Source: RHKX01 sp041393495 (GTDB lineage Bacteria > Actinomycetota > Thermoleophilia > Solirubrobacterales > 70-9). Taken from it: a stretch of DNA of 64,000 nucleotides. The stretch's first letter is position 1; each line of letters starts with the position of its first letter. Below the pieces are notes generated by a model. The model did not search any database. It worked only from the letters and a program-made list of their open reading frames with translations, and was not told where the DNA came from. Made by a program: the position numbers and the translations under genes. The stretch is taken from contig JAWKKA010000014.1 of NCBI GenBank assembly GCA_041393495.1, forward strand, positions 1-64,000. The letters run 5' to 3'. Below are positions 55,879 through 63,978 of this stretch, piece after piece.

Positions 55879-56364
55879 CTAGAAGCCGGGCTCGCCGAGC
55901 CACATGATCATCGCGTCCTCGCCGTTGTCGCTGTAGTAGCGACGCCTGCGACCCGCCCGCCGGAACCCGAGCTTCTCGTACATCGTGATCGCGGCGTGGT
56001 TGGAGACCCGGACCTCGAGCGTGTAGCGCTCCTCGGCGCCCGCCTCGGCGAGCAGCCGGCCGATCATCCGCTCGGCGATCCCGAGCCGGCGGCGCTCGGG
56101 GTCGACGGCGACGTTCATCAGGTGGAAGACATCCGCGTAGCGCGAGCAGACGAGGTAGCCGATGATCTCGTCGCCGGCGACCGCTGCGAGGCAGACGCCG
56201 GACGGCTTCGAGACCTCGAGCACGAACATCGCCAGCGACCAGGGCGCCGGGAACGAGCGGCGCTCGATCGCCAGGACGGCCGGCAGGTCGCCGTAGGCGA
56301 GCCGCCGGAACGAGACCTCGGCAGGGCCGATGATCGCCGGTTCAGTTGCGGTCGTCTCGTTCAA
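55879..56364 (-). CDS. rimI: Ribosomal-protein S18 alanine N-acetyltransferase (RimI-like GNAT)
   Basis: 161 residues, GNAT fold. VLAIERRSFPAPWSLAMF (about 33-50), HLMNVAVDPERRRLGIAERMIGRLL (acetyl-CoA loop R-x-x-G-I-A) and LEVRVSNHAAITMYEKLGFRRAGRRRRYY match RimI. The gene is in its usual place between tsaB and tsaD. The TTG start (GGAG 9 nt upstream) lies inside the tsaB 3' end, giving a 23-bp overlap; a later start would shorten the first strand. Confidence 0.92.
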   Translation of the reverse strand: MNETTATEPAIIGPAEVSFRRLAYGDLPAVLAIERRSFPAPWSLAMFVLEVSKPSGVCLAAVAGDEIIGYLVCSRYADVFHLMNVAVDPERRRLGIAERMIGRLLAEAGAEERYTLEVRVSNHAAITMYEKLGFRRAGRRRRYYSDNGEDAMIMWLGEPGF

Positions 56365-57040
56365 GCCAGCGCTCCGCGTCGGGCCTTCTCATGTATCGCG
56401 GGGTGACCCCGGCCGGGAACCGGGCGGCGCCCGGCTCCATCTTGGCGGCCAGCTCGCAGATCCGCGCCGCGGACATCCGGTTCGCAGGATCACCGTCGGC
56501 GGGGACCGTGCAGCCGAGGGCCTCGACCCCGGCCCGGAATCGTACCGCGCCGTCGCCGGCCGCCCACGCGCCTTCGAGGCGCCCGCCGAGCGCCTCCGCG
56601 AGGTCCTCGGGGGCGCAGACGACGGGCTCGTCGGCCCCATCGCCGCGGTCGATCGCGGCGAACACCTCGCCGCGGCGGGCATCGACGACGCCGATCCGCG
56701 CCGCTGCGGCCGGGGCGAGGTCGCGCAACCCGTCGGCGAGCGCGGCCGTCGAATCGACGCCGGCGACCGGGATCCGCAGCGCCTGCGAGAGCGCCCGGGC
56801 GGTGCTGATCGCGATCCGCAGGCCGGTGAACGAGCCGGGACCGCGGCCGACCGCGATCGTCGCGATCCGGTCCCAGCCGCCGGCCTCGCGGACCGCAGCG
56901 TCGACCATCGCGAGCAGGGCCCGGCCGGCCGCCGGGCGGCCGTCGGCGCCGGGCCCTTCGGTGGCCTCGAACAGCGCCTCGCCGTCGGCGAGGGCGGCGA
57001 CGGTCGTGTCGGCCGTAGCGCTGTCGAACCCGAGGATCAC
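56342..57040 (-). CDS. tsaB: tRNA threonylcarbamoyladenosine biosynthesis protein TsaB
   Basis: 232 residues. VILGFDSATADTTVAAL at the start, VGRGPGSFTGLRIAISTARALSQAL in the middle, and VDARRGEVFAAI; these match TsaB (an inactive TsaD-like scaffold). It binds TsaD and TsaE in t6A synthesis. GTG start overlaps the tsaE stop (GTGA). Confidence 0.95.
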   Translation of the reverse strand: MILGFDSATADTTVAALADGEALFEATEGPGADGRPAAGRALLAMVDAAVREAGGWDRIATIAVGRGPGSFTGLRIAISTARALSQALRIPVAGVDSTAALADGLRDLAPAAAARIGVVDARRGEVFAAIDRGDGADEPVVCAPEDLAEALGGRLEGAWAAGDGAVRFRAGVEALGCTVPADGDPANRMSAARICELAAKMEPGAARFPAGVTPRYMRRPDAERWLERDDRN

Positions 57041-57483
57041 CGCCGCCTCGCGATCGTGATCGTCCTCGCATCGCCCCCGGCGTGAGCGATCTCGACGGAC
57101 GCCGCGGGTTCGGCGATCGCGCCCGCGGCGGCCTCGGGCCACTCGATGAACGCGACCGCGTCGGCGGTCAGGTAGTCGTCGAGCAGCGCCGCGTCCTCGC
57201 CGGCCAGTCCTGCGCCGGCGAGCCGGTGCAGGTCGAGGTGGGAGACGGCCACGTCGCCCGCGTAGCGCCGGCCGATCGTGAACGTCGGCGAGGTGACCGG
57301 ACCGCGAACGCCGAGCGCGCGGGCGGCGCCGCGAACGAACGTCGTCTTGCCGGAGCCGAGGGCGCCGTGAAGCAGGACGACATCGCCCGGTCCGAGCTCC
57401 GCGGCCAGCGCCGCCGCGATCGCCTCGGTCCGCTCCGGGCTCGCGGAGCGGTATCGCTCGAGCCGGTCCGTCGCAGCAGCCAT
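57037..57483 (-). CDS. tsaE: tRNA threonylcarbamoyladenosine ATPase TsaE
   Basis: 148 residues. P-loop VLLHGALGSGKTTFVRGAARALG (about 35-55), SPTFTIGRRYAGDVAVSHLDLHRL and FIEWPEAA, diagnostic for TsaE/YjeE. Its ATPase activity recycles the TsaBDE complex. The ATG directly follows the uracil-DNA glycosylase stop. Confidence 0.95.
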   Translation of the reverse strand: MAAATDRLERYRSASPERTEAIAAALAAELGPGDVVLLHGALGSGKTTFVRGAARALGVRGPVTSPTFTIGRRYAGDVAVSHLDLHRLAGAGLAGEDAALLDDYLTADAVAFIEWPEAAAGAIAEPAASVEIAHAGGDARTITIARRR

Positions 57484-58170
57484 CTACCGGGCGAAGAAGT
57501 CGAGCTGGTCGTCCCGCGGCGGCGCGGTCACCGGCGCCGCCGGCTCCTCGTCGGCGATCTCGTCGGGATCGGGCAGCTGCGGCGGAGGCGGCTGCTCGAG
57601 CAGCCGGCCGAGCGCCGCGAAGTCCTCGCTCATCGTCTCGCGCAGCCGCGGCGTCCGCAGCGCCGCGGCCGGGTGGAGGATCGGGAAGACGTGGACCGTC
57701 CGCTCGCCGAGCCGGTGGACCTGTGGGCGGCCACGCACCTTGGTGATCCCCGCCGGGTTGGCGGTGATCAGCTTCGTCGCGAAGTTGCCGAGCGTGGCGA
57801 GCACCTTCGGCTCGATCAGCCTGACCTTCTCGAGCAGGTAGGGGCGGCACGCGTCGAGCTCGAGCGGCGCCGGGTCGCGGTTGCCCGGCGGCCTGCACAT
57901 CAGCGTGTTCGCAATGAAGACCGACTCGCGGTCGAGGCCGATCTCGCCGAGCAGCTCGCCGAGCAGGCCGCCGGCGCGGCCGACGAACGGCAGGCCCCGC
58001 CGGTCCTCCTCGGCCCCGGGCGCCTCGCCGATGAACATCAGATCGGCGTCGGCGTCGCCGGCGCCGAAGACGACCCGGGTCCGCGTCTCGGCGAGCGGGC
58101 AGCGGGTGCACGCGGCGGCCTCCCGGTAGACGCCGACGAGCGCCTCACGGCGTTCCGCGGCGGCGCTCAC
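57484..58170 (-). CDS. Uracil-DNA glycosylase, family 4 (Fe-S)
   Basis: 228 residues. Fe-S ligands are expected in AACTRCPLAETRT (two Cys) and in TLMCRPPGNRDPAPLELDACRPYL (two Cys). Motif A is FIGEAPGAEEDRRGLPFVGRAGGLL, with the Glu-Ala-Pro-Gly form of UDGa; the second active-site motif is HPAAALR. It removes uracil from DNA. The Pro/Asp-rich C-terminus ends in QLDFFAR, a possible beta-clamp-binding peptide (Q-L-x-F-F-like). GTG start overlaps the fmdB-like stop. Confidence 0.93.
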   Translation of the reverse strand: MSAAAERREALVGVYREAAACTRCPLAETRTRVVFGAGDADADLMFIGEAPGAEEDRRGLPFVGRAGGLLGELLGEIGLDRESVFIANTLMCRPPGNRDPAPLELDACRPYLLEKVRLIEPKVLATLGNFATKLITANPAGITKVRGRPQVHRLGERTVHVFPILHPAAALRTPRLRETMSEDFAALGRLLEQPPPPQLPDPDEIADEEPAAPVTAPPRDDQLDFFAR

Positions 58171-58427
58171 CGGCCCGGCCTGCGCTCCCGGCGCCTCGCG
58201 AGGCTCGCCTTGAATCGCTCCCGGGCGCCGTCGCGGTCGATGCCGCGCCGGTCCTCGGCCCGCCGCTTCTGAGCCGGCGTCGGCTGCCGGCTCGGCGCGA
58301 AGCTCGACAGCCGGCGGGGCGCCCCCGCGGCGCCGCAGGCCGGGCACGCCGCCCGGCCGGTCCCGACCGCGACCAGGACTTCGAACCGCTCGCCGCATTC
58401 GCCGCATTCGAACTCGTAGATCGGCAC
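58167..58427 (-). CDS. FmdB-type zinc ribbon protein
   Basis: 86 residues. PIYEFECGECGERFEVL and AACPACGAAG give two CxxC pairs, the single zinc ribbon of the FmdB family; the basic C-terminal half is typical. A TACGAT box (58434-58439) ends 6 nt before the GTG at 58427, so I prefer this start over the GTG at 58448 (which would add seven atypical residues). It is the first gene of the ten-gene operon and probably sets a leaderless 5' end. Confidence 0.85.
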   Translation of the reverse strand: MPIYEFECGECGERFEVLVAVGTGRAACPACGAAGAPRRLSSFAPSRQPTPAQKRRAEDRRGIDRDGARERFKASLARRRERRPGR

Positions 58428-58585
58428 ACGCTGATCGTAGACGGGCACGCGGATCGGCCCACCGTCGCCGGTATCATCCGGCCGGGCCCCGGAGGCCGCT
58501 ATCCACGCCGGAAGCGGACCCCCGCATGGGGCCCTCGTCCGAGATGTCGACCGCCGTCTGGTATCTCCGCTGAGAACCGGAACGG

Positions 58586-59362
58586 ATGCAGCCCCGAAGC
58601 GCGCACACCACCACCCTTCCCCCGATCACGTTGATCGGGGCCGGTCGCGTGGGTGGAAGCCTCGCCCGCGCCCTGCGCGCCGGCGGCGCCGATGCACGGC
58701 TGCTCGGCCGCGCCGAGATCGGCGACGTCGCCGGCGCTGCGGTCGTCCTGCTCTGCGTCCCCGACGACGAGATCGCCGGCGCCTGCGAGAGCGTCGCCGC
58801 CTCCGACCCGGACCTGCGCTGCATCGGCCACACGAGCGGCGCCACGACGCTCGAGGCGCTCGCCGCGGCCGAGCGGCGCGGGGCCGGCCGCTTCTCGCTG
58901 CACCCGCTTCAGACCGTCCCCGACGCGGAGACCGACCTGACCGGCGCTCCGGTCGCGATCGCCGGCTCGGGCGACGCGGCCGCAGCCCTCGCGCGCGCGA
59001 TCGCCGAGCGCTGCGGGATGGCGCCGTTCGACGTTCCCGAGGAGTCGCGGGCCGCCTACCACGCCGCCGCGGCGATCGCCTCCAACTACCTCGTCGCCCT
59101 CGAGTCGAGCGCCACCGAGCTTCTCGCCGCTGCCGGGATCGAGGCGGGCCGCGAGCTGCTGGCGCCGCTCGTCCTGCGCAGCGCCGCCAACTGGGCCGAG
59201 CGTGGCCCCGCGGCGCTGACGGGGCCGATCGCGCGCGGCGACGAGGCGACGATCGAGCGGCACCTGGCCGCGATCGCCGAGACGGCACCGGAGTTGATCC
59301 CCCTCTACGAGGCCCTCGCCGCGCGGACGCGCGATATCGCCGCCGTCGGAGGGCCGCGATGA
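58586..59362 (+). CDS. DUF2520 Rossmann protein (possible ketopantoate-reductase-like)
   Basis: 258 residues. The Rossmann part has ITLIGAGRVGGSLARALRAGG (about 14-34), AAVVLLCVPDDEIAGACE and RFSLHPLQTVPDAETDLTGAPVAIAG; the helical DUF2520 part follows (AYHAAAAIASNYLVALESSATELLAAAGI). This fold resembles ProC, PanE and 6-phosphogluconate dehydrogenases. It overlaps panC by 4 bp, so an NADPH-dependent reduction in pantothenate synthesis (the PanE step, otherwise missing here) is plausible but unproven. Confidence 0.85.
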   Translation: MQPRSAHTTTLPPITLIGAGRVGGSLARALRAGGADARLLGRAEIGDVAGAAVVLLCVPDDEIAGACESVAASDPDLRCIGHTSGATTLEALAAAERRGAGRFSLHPLQTVPDAETDLTGAPVAIAGSGDAAAALARAIAERCGMAPFDVPEESRAAYHAAAAIASNYLVALESSATELLAAAGIEAGRELLAPLVLRSAANWAERGPAALTGPIARGDEATIERHLAAIAETAPELIPLYEALAARTRDIAAVGGPR

Positions 59363-60243
59363 GAGTCGTCACGACGAAGCCCGAGCTTCGCGAGGCGCTC
59401 GCCGGCGCCCGCCGGGAGGGCCAGGCGATCGGACTCGTGCCGACGATGGGCTGGCTGCACGGCGGCCACGTGTCGCTCCTCGAAGCCGCGCGGCGGGACT
59501 GCGACGTGGTCGTGATGAGCCTGTTCGTCAACCCGGCGCAGTTCGGAGCCGACGAGGACCTCGATCGCTATCCCCGCGACGGCGACCGCGACGTCGCGAT
59601 CGCGGCCGCCGCCGGGGTCGATCTCGTCTATGCGCCCGCCGCCGGCGACGTCTATCCGCCGGGGTTCGCCACCTCCGTCGAGGTCGAGGGGCTGACGGAG
59701 GTCCTCTGCGGCTCGCCGGGCCGGCGCGGGCCCGACCACTTCCGCGGGGTGACCACGATCGTCGCCAAGCTGCTCAACTCGGTGGGCCCCGACGTCGCCT
59801 ACTTCGGCCAGAAGGACGCCCAGCAGGCGGTCGTGATCAGGCGGATGGTGACCGACCTCGACTTCCCGGTCCGGATCGAGGTCCTGCCGACGGTCCGCGA
59901 GGCCGACGGCCTGGCGATGTCGTCGCGGAACGCCTACCTGGCGCCGGCCGACCGTGAGCGGGCGCCGGCCCTGCACCGCGCCCTCCGCGCCGCCGCGGGC
60001 TCGGCGCAGCCGGGCGCCATGGTCGACGATGCCCTCGCCGCCGCCCGCGAGGAGCTCGCCCGAGCCGGGGTCGAGGCGGAGTACCTCGAGGCCCGTGACG
60101 CCGGCGATCTGACGCCGGTCGAGGCCTTCAACGGTCGCCCCGTGCTGATCGCGGTGGCGGCCCGGGTCGGGAACGCCCGGCTGATCGACAACGTCGTCGT
60201 CGAACCGGCGGCGGAGCAAACAGAGAGGCAGGAACCGAGATGA
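59359..60243 (+). CDS. panC: Pantothenate synthetase
   Basis: 294 residues. Adenylation motifs PTMGWLHGGHVSLLEAAR (HIGH-type), VVMSLFVNPAQFGADEDLDRYPR, YFGQKDAQQAVVIRRMV and LAMSSRNAYL are all present, so pantoate and beta-alanine would be joined with ATP. The end of the protein has GRPVLIAVAARVGNARLIDN. The ATG overlaps the DUF2520 stop and panB follows with a 4-bp overlap. Confidence 0.96.
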   Translation: MRVVTTKPELREALAGARREGQAIGLVPTMGWLHGGHVSLLEAARRDCDVVVMSLFVNPAQFGADEDLDRYPRDGDRDVAIAAAAGVDLVYAPAAGDVYPPGFATSVEVEGLTEVLCGSPGRRGPDHFRGVTTIVAKLLNSVGPDVAYFGQKDAQQAVVIRRMVTDLDFPVRIEVLPTVREADGLAMSSRNAYLAPADRERAPALHRALRAAAGSAQPGAMVDDALAAAREELARAGVEAEYLEARDAGDLTPVEAFNGRPVLIAVAARVGNARLIDNVVVEPAAEQTERQEPR

Positions 60244-61160
60244 GCACCCCACCGCAGGTACCGAGCACGCCGCCCGACGAGCGTCCGGCGGTGACGATCC
60301 CGCGGCTCGACGAGATGCGGCGCCGCGGCGAGCCGATCGCGATGGTGACGGCCTACGACTTCCCCTCGGCCACCGTCGCCGAGGAGGCCGGCATCGACAT
60401 CGTCCTCGTCGGCGACTCCGGGGCGATGACCGTCCTCGGGCACGACTCGACCGTCCCCGTCGGGATGGAGGAGATGCTGATGCTGGCGGCCGCAGTCCGA
60501 CGCGGGCTCGGGACCGCGTTCCTCGTCGGCGACATGCCGTTCGGCTCCTACGAGAGCTCGAACGAGGAAGCGATCGCGAACGCGCAGCGCTTCGTCAAGG
60601 AAGCCGGCTGCGATGCCGTCAAGCTCGAGCGCGGCGGGGCCTCCGTCGATCGCGCCCGGGCGATCGTGCGGGCCGGGATCCCGGTCATGGGCCACGTCGG
60701 GCTGACCCCGCAGACGGCGACGGCCCTCGGCGGCTACAAGGCCCAGGGCCGGACCGGCGAGCGGGCGGCGCAGATCGCCGAGGACGCATTCGCGCTTCAG
60801 GCCGTCGGCTGCTTCGCGATCGTCTTCGAGGCGATCCCGGCCGCCGTCACCGAGGCGATCATGCCGCGCATGGAGGTGCCGGTGATCGGCATCGGCGCCG
60901 GCGCCGCGACGGACGGGCAGGTGCTCGTGTTCCACGACCTGCTCGGCATCACCACCGGCCACACCGCCCGCTTCGTCAAGCGCTACGCCGACATCCACGA
61001 CGCGATGGTCGCCGGCGTCCGCGGCTACGTCGCCGATGTCCGCGGCGGCCGCTTCCCCGACGAGTCGCACGCCTACTCGATCGACCCGGCCGAGCTCGAG
61101 GCCTTCGAGCGGTACCTCGAGCAGGACACGCTCGCCGGCACGAGCGCCTGGGACTGGTAG
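60240..61160 (+). CDS. panB: 3-methyl-2-oxobutanoate hydroxymethyltransferase
   Basis: 306 residues. MVTAYDFPSATVAEEAGIDIVLVGDSGAMTVLGHDSTVPVGMEEML, DAVKLERGG, VMGHVGLTPQTATALGGYKAQGRT and VIGIGAGAATDGQVLVFHDLLG are all hallmark PanB segments, including the Mg2+ ligands (two Asp, one Glu). It makes ketopantoate from alpha-ketoisovalerate with methylene-THF. Last gene of the operon; a short N-terminal Pro-rich extension of 20 residues is unusual but harmless. Confidence 0.96.
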   Translation: MSTPPQVPSTPPDERPAVTIPRLDEMRRRGEPIAMVTAYDFPSATVAEEAGIDIVLVGDSGAMTVLGHDSTVPVGMEEMLMLAAAVRRGLGTAFLVGDMPFGSYESSNEEAIANAQRFVKEAGCDAVKLERGGASVDRARAIVRAGIPVMGHVGLTPQTATALGGYKAQGRTGERAAQIAEDAFALQAVGCFAIVFEAIPAAVTEAIMPRMEVPVIGIGAGAATDGQVLVFHDLLGITTGHTARFVKRYADIHDAMVAGVRGYVADVRGGRFPDESHAYSIDPAELEAFERYLEQDTLAGTSAWDW

Positions 61161-61216
61161 CACGCGGAGGGCGGCGGGCCGCCGCACGGCGCGGCGACGC
61201 CGGCGGCGGCAGGTCC

Positions 61217-61759
61217 CTACGGCCCGACCTTGGCGTTGCCGCTGATCCTGTCGATCCTCCAGGCGTTGCCGACCTCGACGACCGTCACCTGCAGGGTCTG
61301 GCCGGCGAAGACGCCGCCCGTGGGCTTGACGGTGACGATGATCGAGCCGCCCGGGCCGGGCTTGCGACCGACGATCGCGATCCGGTCGGCGAGGGCGTTC
61401 GGCTTGCGGGCGGCGATGCAGCCCTGGCGGTCGCCATAGGAGCGCTTCAGAAAGCCCGTCGTGATCAACTCGTCGCAGACCGACGGGTCGTTCGGCTTCG
61501 TCAGGAAGAGCTTGACTGTCGCCACGGACTGCTCTGCGGGAGTGGCCTGCCCGCCGCCGCCGCCGCCCTGGCCGCCGCCGCCCTGGTTGCCGCCACCACC
61601 CTGGGCGCCGCCGTTGCCGCCCGGCGTCGTCGTCGGCCCGGTCGTCGTCTGCGCGACGACCGGCCCCGTGGTCGGCGGCTCCTCCTTCTCGCCGCAGCCG
61701 ACCACAAGCAGCGCGGCGAGCGCTGCGCCGAGGGTGGTGACGATCGCTCCGCGCTTCAC
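61217..61759 (-). CDS. Putative lipoprotein with Gly-rich linker
   Basis: 180 residues. A lipobox ends the signal (LLVVGCGEKE). A Thr/Pro stretch and Gly/Asn/Gln-rich linker (about 30-75) lead to a globular C-terminal domain (about 80-180: VATVKLFLTKPNDPSVCDELITTGFLKRSYGDRQGCIAARKPNALADRIAIV) with two Cys. The latter part resembles DUF4878/NTF2-like lipoprotein domains by pattern, but I am not sure. A TAGCCT box lies 8 nt before the GTG and overlaps the previous stop. Confidence 0.75.
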   Translation of the reverse strand: MKRGAIVTTLGAALAALLVVGCGEKEEPPTTGPVVAQTTTGPTTTPGGNGGAQGGGGNQGGGGQGGGGGGQATPAEQSVATVKLFLTKPNDPSVCDELITTGFLKRSYGDRQGCIAARKPNALADRIAIVGRKPGPGGSIIVTVKPTGGVFAGQTLQVTVVEVGNAWRIDRISGNAKVGP

Positions 61760-61770
61760 GGTCCGCAAGG

Positions 61771-62412
61771 CTAGCCGTCCACCGGGTCGGCGTCGGGCTT
61801 CGCGGCGCCGACCGGCTCGATCGGACGGATCACCTGCGCCGGGGCGCCGGCCGCGATCGTCCACGGCGGGATGTCGCGGGTGACGACCGAGCTCGCGCCG
61901 ATCACGCTGTGCTCGCCGATCTCGGTGCCGCCGGTGACGACGACCCCCTTGCCGAGCCAGCAGTTGGCGCCGATCCGGACCGGCCCGCGCGCCACGAAGC
62001 CCTGCCAGGTGATCGGCAGCTCGGGATCGTCGACCCGATGGTCGGCGTCGCCGACGAAGCAATGGTTGGCGAGCATCACGTGATCGCCGATCTCGATCGA
62101 CTCCTGCGCGGCGAGCATCGTCTCGCGGTTGAGGAAGCAGCCGCGGCCGATCCTGATCCGCGCCTCCGGCGCCAGCGTGATCCAGCAGCCGGGCTCGAGC
62201 AGCGTCCCCTCGCCGATCACGAGACGCCCGTCGTCGAGCGCCTCGAGCACCTCGCCCTCGACCGGGTGGCGAACGTAGAAGCCGCCGCGGGCGGCATGGC
62301 GGTTGATCCGCCAGCGGTTCCGGAGCCGGTGGGTGCGCTCGTACCAGCGGCGCTTCTGCCACCACATCCGCCAGCCGCGCTGCGGCGCCACGTAGGGGTC
62401 CTCGGCCGCCAC
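61771..62412 (-). CDS. Left-handed beta-helix (hexapeptide) acyltransferase
   Basis: 213 residues. After a basic Trp/Arg-rich N-terminal region (GWRMWWQKRRWYERTHRLRNRWRINRH) come hexapeptide repeats: IRIGRGCFLNRETMLAAQESIEIGDHVMLANHCFVGDADHRVD, PVRIGANCWLGKGVVVTGGTEIGEHSVIGASSVVTRDIPPWTIAAGAPAQVIRPI. This matches maltose/galactoside/lipid O-acetyltransferases; the catalytic His is in the ADHRVD segment. The substrate may be a cell-envelope sugar. GTG start 18 bp from the divergent GTG of the next gene. Confidence 0.87.
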   Translation of the reverse strand: MAAEDPYVAPQRGWRMWWQKRRWYERTHRLRNRWRINRHAARGGFYVRHPVEGEVLEALDDGRLVIGEGTLLEPGCWITLAPEARIRIGRGCFLNRETMLAAQESIEIGDHVMLANHCFVGDADHRVDDPELPITWQGFVARGPVRIGANCWLGKGVVVTGGTEIGEHSVIGASSVVTRDIPPWTIAAGAPAQVIRPIEPVGAAKPDADPVDG

Positions 62413-62430
62413 GGCTGTAGCTTCCCAGAC

Positions 62431-63021
62431 GTGGCTTTCGGAGATGCGGCAGGAGAGCAGACGCGGGAGGAGCGGCTCGCGATCGCCCGCCGCTACCGCG
62501 AGCGGCGCGGCGCCGAGCTGCGGGCGCTGGCGGCGCCGTTCGCCGATGGCGAGGTGGTCGCAGCGGGCGAGTTCAGCACCATCCCGACCGAGGCGATCGC
62601 GTCGATCCCGCTGCTCGGCATGGTGCTGCTCCCGCTCGCCCGCCGCCGCAGCCGCCGGAGCAGGAAGGCATCGGGGCTCGCGCCGGCGATCCTGCTGGCG
62701 CTGACCGCCGCCGAGGTCCACGCGCTCGCCCTCGAGCGCGCCGGCCTCCGCCGCGACGAGACCGAGGTGCGGCCGGCGCGTTCCTGGCCGCGGCCGGAGG
62801 TCAGCGCCGAGCGCGGCGGCCGCGCCTTCATGCGCGACAGGGTCCTGCTCCACGTCCCCGACGCCGACGAGCCGCTGACGCTGTACGCGCCGACGCTGCG
62901 CACGAACCCGTGGAGCGCCGAGGTCGTCCGGCTGCTCGGCGGTGAAGCGCCGGAGCCGCTGGACCTGGGCCCCAACCGGGACGCCGATCGGGAGAAACCA
63001 CTCGATTCCGGAATCTCGTAG
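62431..63021 (+). CDS. Conserved hypothetical protein (unknown)
   Basis: 196 residues from a GTG that lies 7 nt after TAGCTT (62418-62423), consistent with a leaderless mRNA. The N-terminal half is charged and helical (TREERLAIARRYRERRGAELRALAAPFADGEVVAAGEFST), followed by a hydrophobic segment (AIASIPLLGMVLLPLARRR) and a mixed alpha/beta C-terminal half (HALALERAGLRRDETEVRPARSWPRPEVSAERGGRAFMRDRVLLHVPDADEPLTLYAP) that suggests a PH-like/nucleic-acid-independent beta domain. I do not recognise the family. The codon pattern (high third-position GC throughout) supports a real gene. Confidence 0.65.
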   Translation: MAFGDAAGEQTREERLAIARRYRERRGAELRALAAPFADGEVVAAGEFSTIPTEAIASIPLLGMVLLPLARRRSRRSRKASGLAPAILLALTAAEVHALALERAGLRRDETEVRPARSWPRPEVSAERGGRAFMRDRVLLHVPDADEPLTLYAPTLRTNPWSAEVVRLLGGEAPEPLDLGPNRDADREKPLDSGIS

Positions 63022-63079
63022 GGCGGTTCCGCGGAACCCCCCGACCCCCACCCCACGGACGGGCAAGGCCGACCGTCCG

Positions 63080-63226
63080 GTGAGCGGCTCCACCCGCCGG
63101 TGAGCGGCTCCACCCGCCGGTGAGCGGCCCCGCCCGCCGGTGAGCGGCCCCGCCCGCCGGTGAGCGCCCCACCCGCCGGTGAGCGGCCCCGCCCGCCGGT
63201 GAGCACCCCACCCGCCGGTGAGCGCC
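63080..63226. repeat. Intergenic tandem repeat, seven ~20-bp units
   Basis: Seven full units and a partial eighth share GTGAGCGGCYCCRCCCGCCG. Units are 20 bp, except units 5 and 7 which are 19 bp. Variation is limited to C/T and A/G changes at a few columns, so adjacent copies are clearly homologous. It lies between the unknown gene and the LysM/M15 peptidase gene (63022-63267, no gene seen). Confidence 0.9.
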
Positions 63227-63267
63227 GAACATTGCTGCCTGCCTGGGGGCTCCCTGTCGCTCGCGGG

Positions 63268-63978
63268 TCAGCCGCCCCAACTGACATGCCACCACTCATC
63301 CGGCGCCTCGAGCTTGCCCCAGCCGTACTGCCAGCCGATCGCATCGACGATGTCGCGCATCTGCGGAGTCGCCAGATCGACGGAGACGCCGAGCTCGTGC
63401 GAGGAGTAGCCGGGTGGATTGGCGGGCGCGCCGGCGCCGGTCAGGAACAGCTCGTACATCTCGCCCTGCTGGGTCGACGTCCGGTAGGCGGACAGCGGCC
63501 CGGCCGGGTGGAGGTCGACGCCGTAGCCGCTCAGCGACGCCTGCCGCATCGCGTTCCAGGCGGCCGCGGCGCCCGCATCGAGGTAGAGATCGCCCCACGG
63601 GCTCGGGATCGCGCCCAGCCACGGGGCCGGCGGGGCCGCCGTCGCGGTCGGGTCCGTGGCGCCGGCCGTCGCGGTCGGATCCGTGGCGGCGGTCGTCGCG
63701 GTCGGGTCCGTGGCGCCGGTCGCCGTCGCGGCGGTCGCGCCGAGGCCGGCCTCCTCCGGCGTCGGTATCGACAGCGATGCCCCGGCGATCACCAGGTGGT
63801 CGCTCGCGACCCCGTTCCAGGACGCGAGAGCGTCAGTGGTCAGGCCGTTGGCGGCGGCGATGCCGGAGAGCGTCTCCCCGGGCTGAACGGTGTGCGTGAT
63901 CGCGGCGCCGGCGGCGGCCGGAGCCACCGCGATGGCGGTTGCCGCGAGCGCTGCGGCCAGAGAAGACCTGACTGACAT
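63268..63978 (-). CDS. Exported LysM + M15 (VanY-type) D-Ala-D-Ala carboxypeptidase-like protein
   Basis: 236 residues. Signal peptide (about 1-26), LysM domain (ITHTVQPGETLSGIAAANGLTTDALASWNGVASDHLVIAGASLSIP, about 27-72), a Thr/Ala-rich linker containing three ATDPTAT repeats, then an M15B domain with metal motifs SSHELGVSVDL (S-x-H-x-x-G-x-x-x-D) and EWWHVSW. It should trim peptidoglycan stem peptides in the wall. The gene starts 22 bp from the right edge, so its promoter region lies outside the window. Confidence 0.92.
   Translation of the reverse strand: MSVRSSLAAALAATAIAVAPAAAGAAITHTVQPGETLSGIAAANGLTTDALASWNGVASDHLVIAGASLSIPTPEEAGLGATAATATGATDPTATTAATDPTATAGATDPTATAAPPAPWLGAIPSPWGDLYLDAGAAAAWNAMRQASLSGYGVDLHPAGPLSAYRTSTQQGEMYELFLTGAGAPANPPGYSSHELGVSVDLATPQMRDIVDAIGWQYGWGKLEAPDEWWHVSWGG

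Noticed and set aside
63080..63226. CRISPR array
   Set aside because: Units are contiguous with no unique spacers and no cas genes are present.
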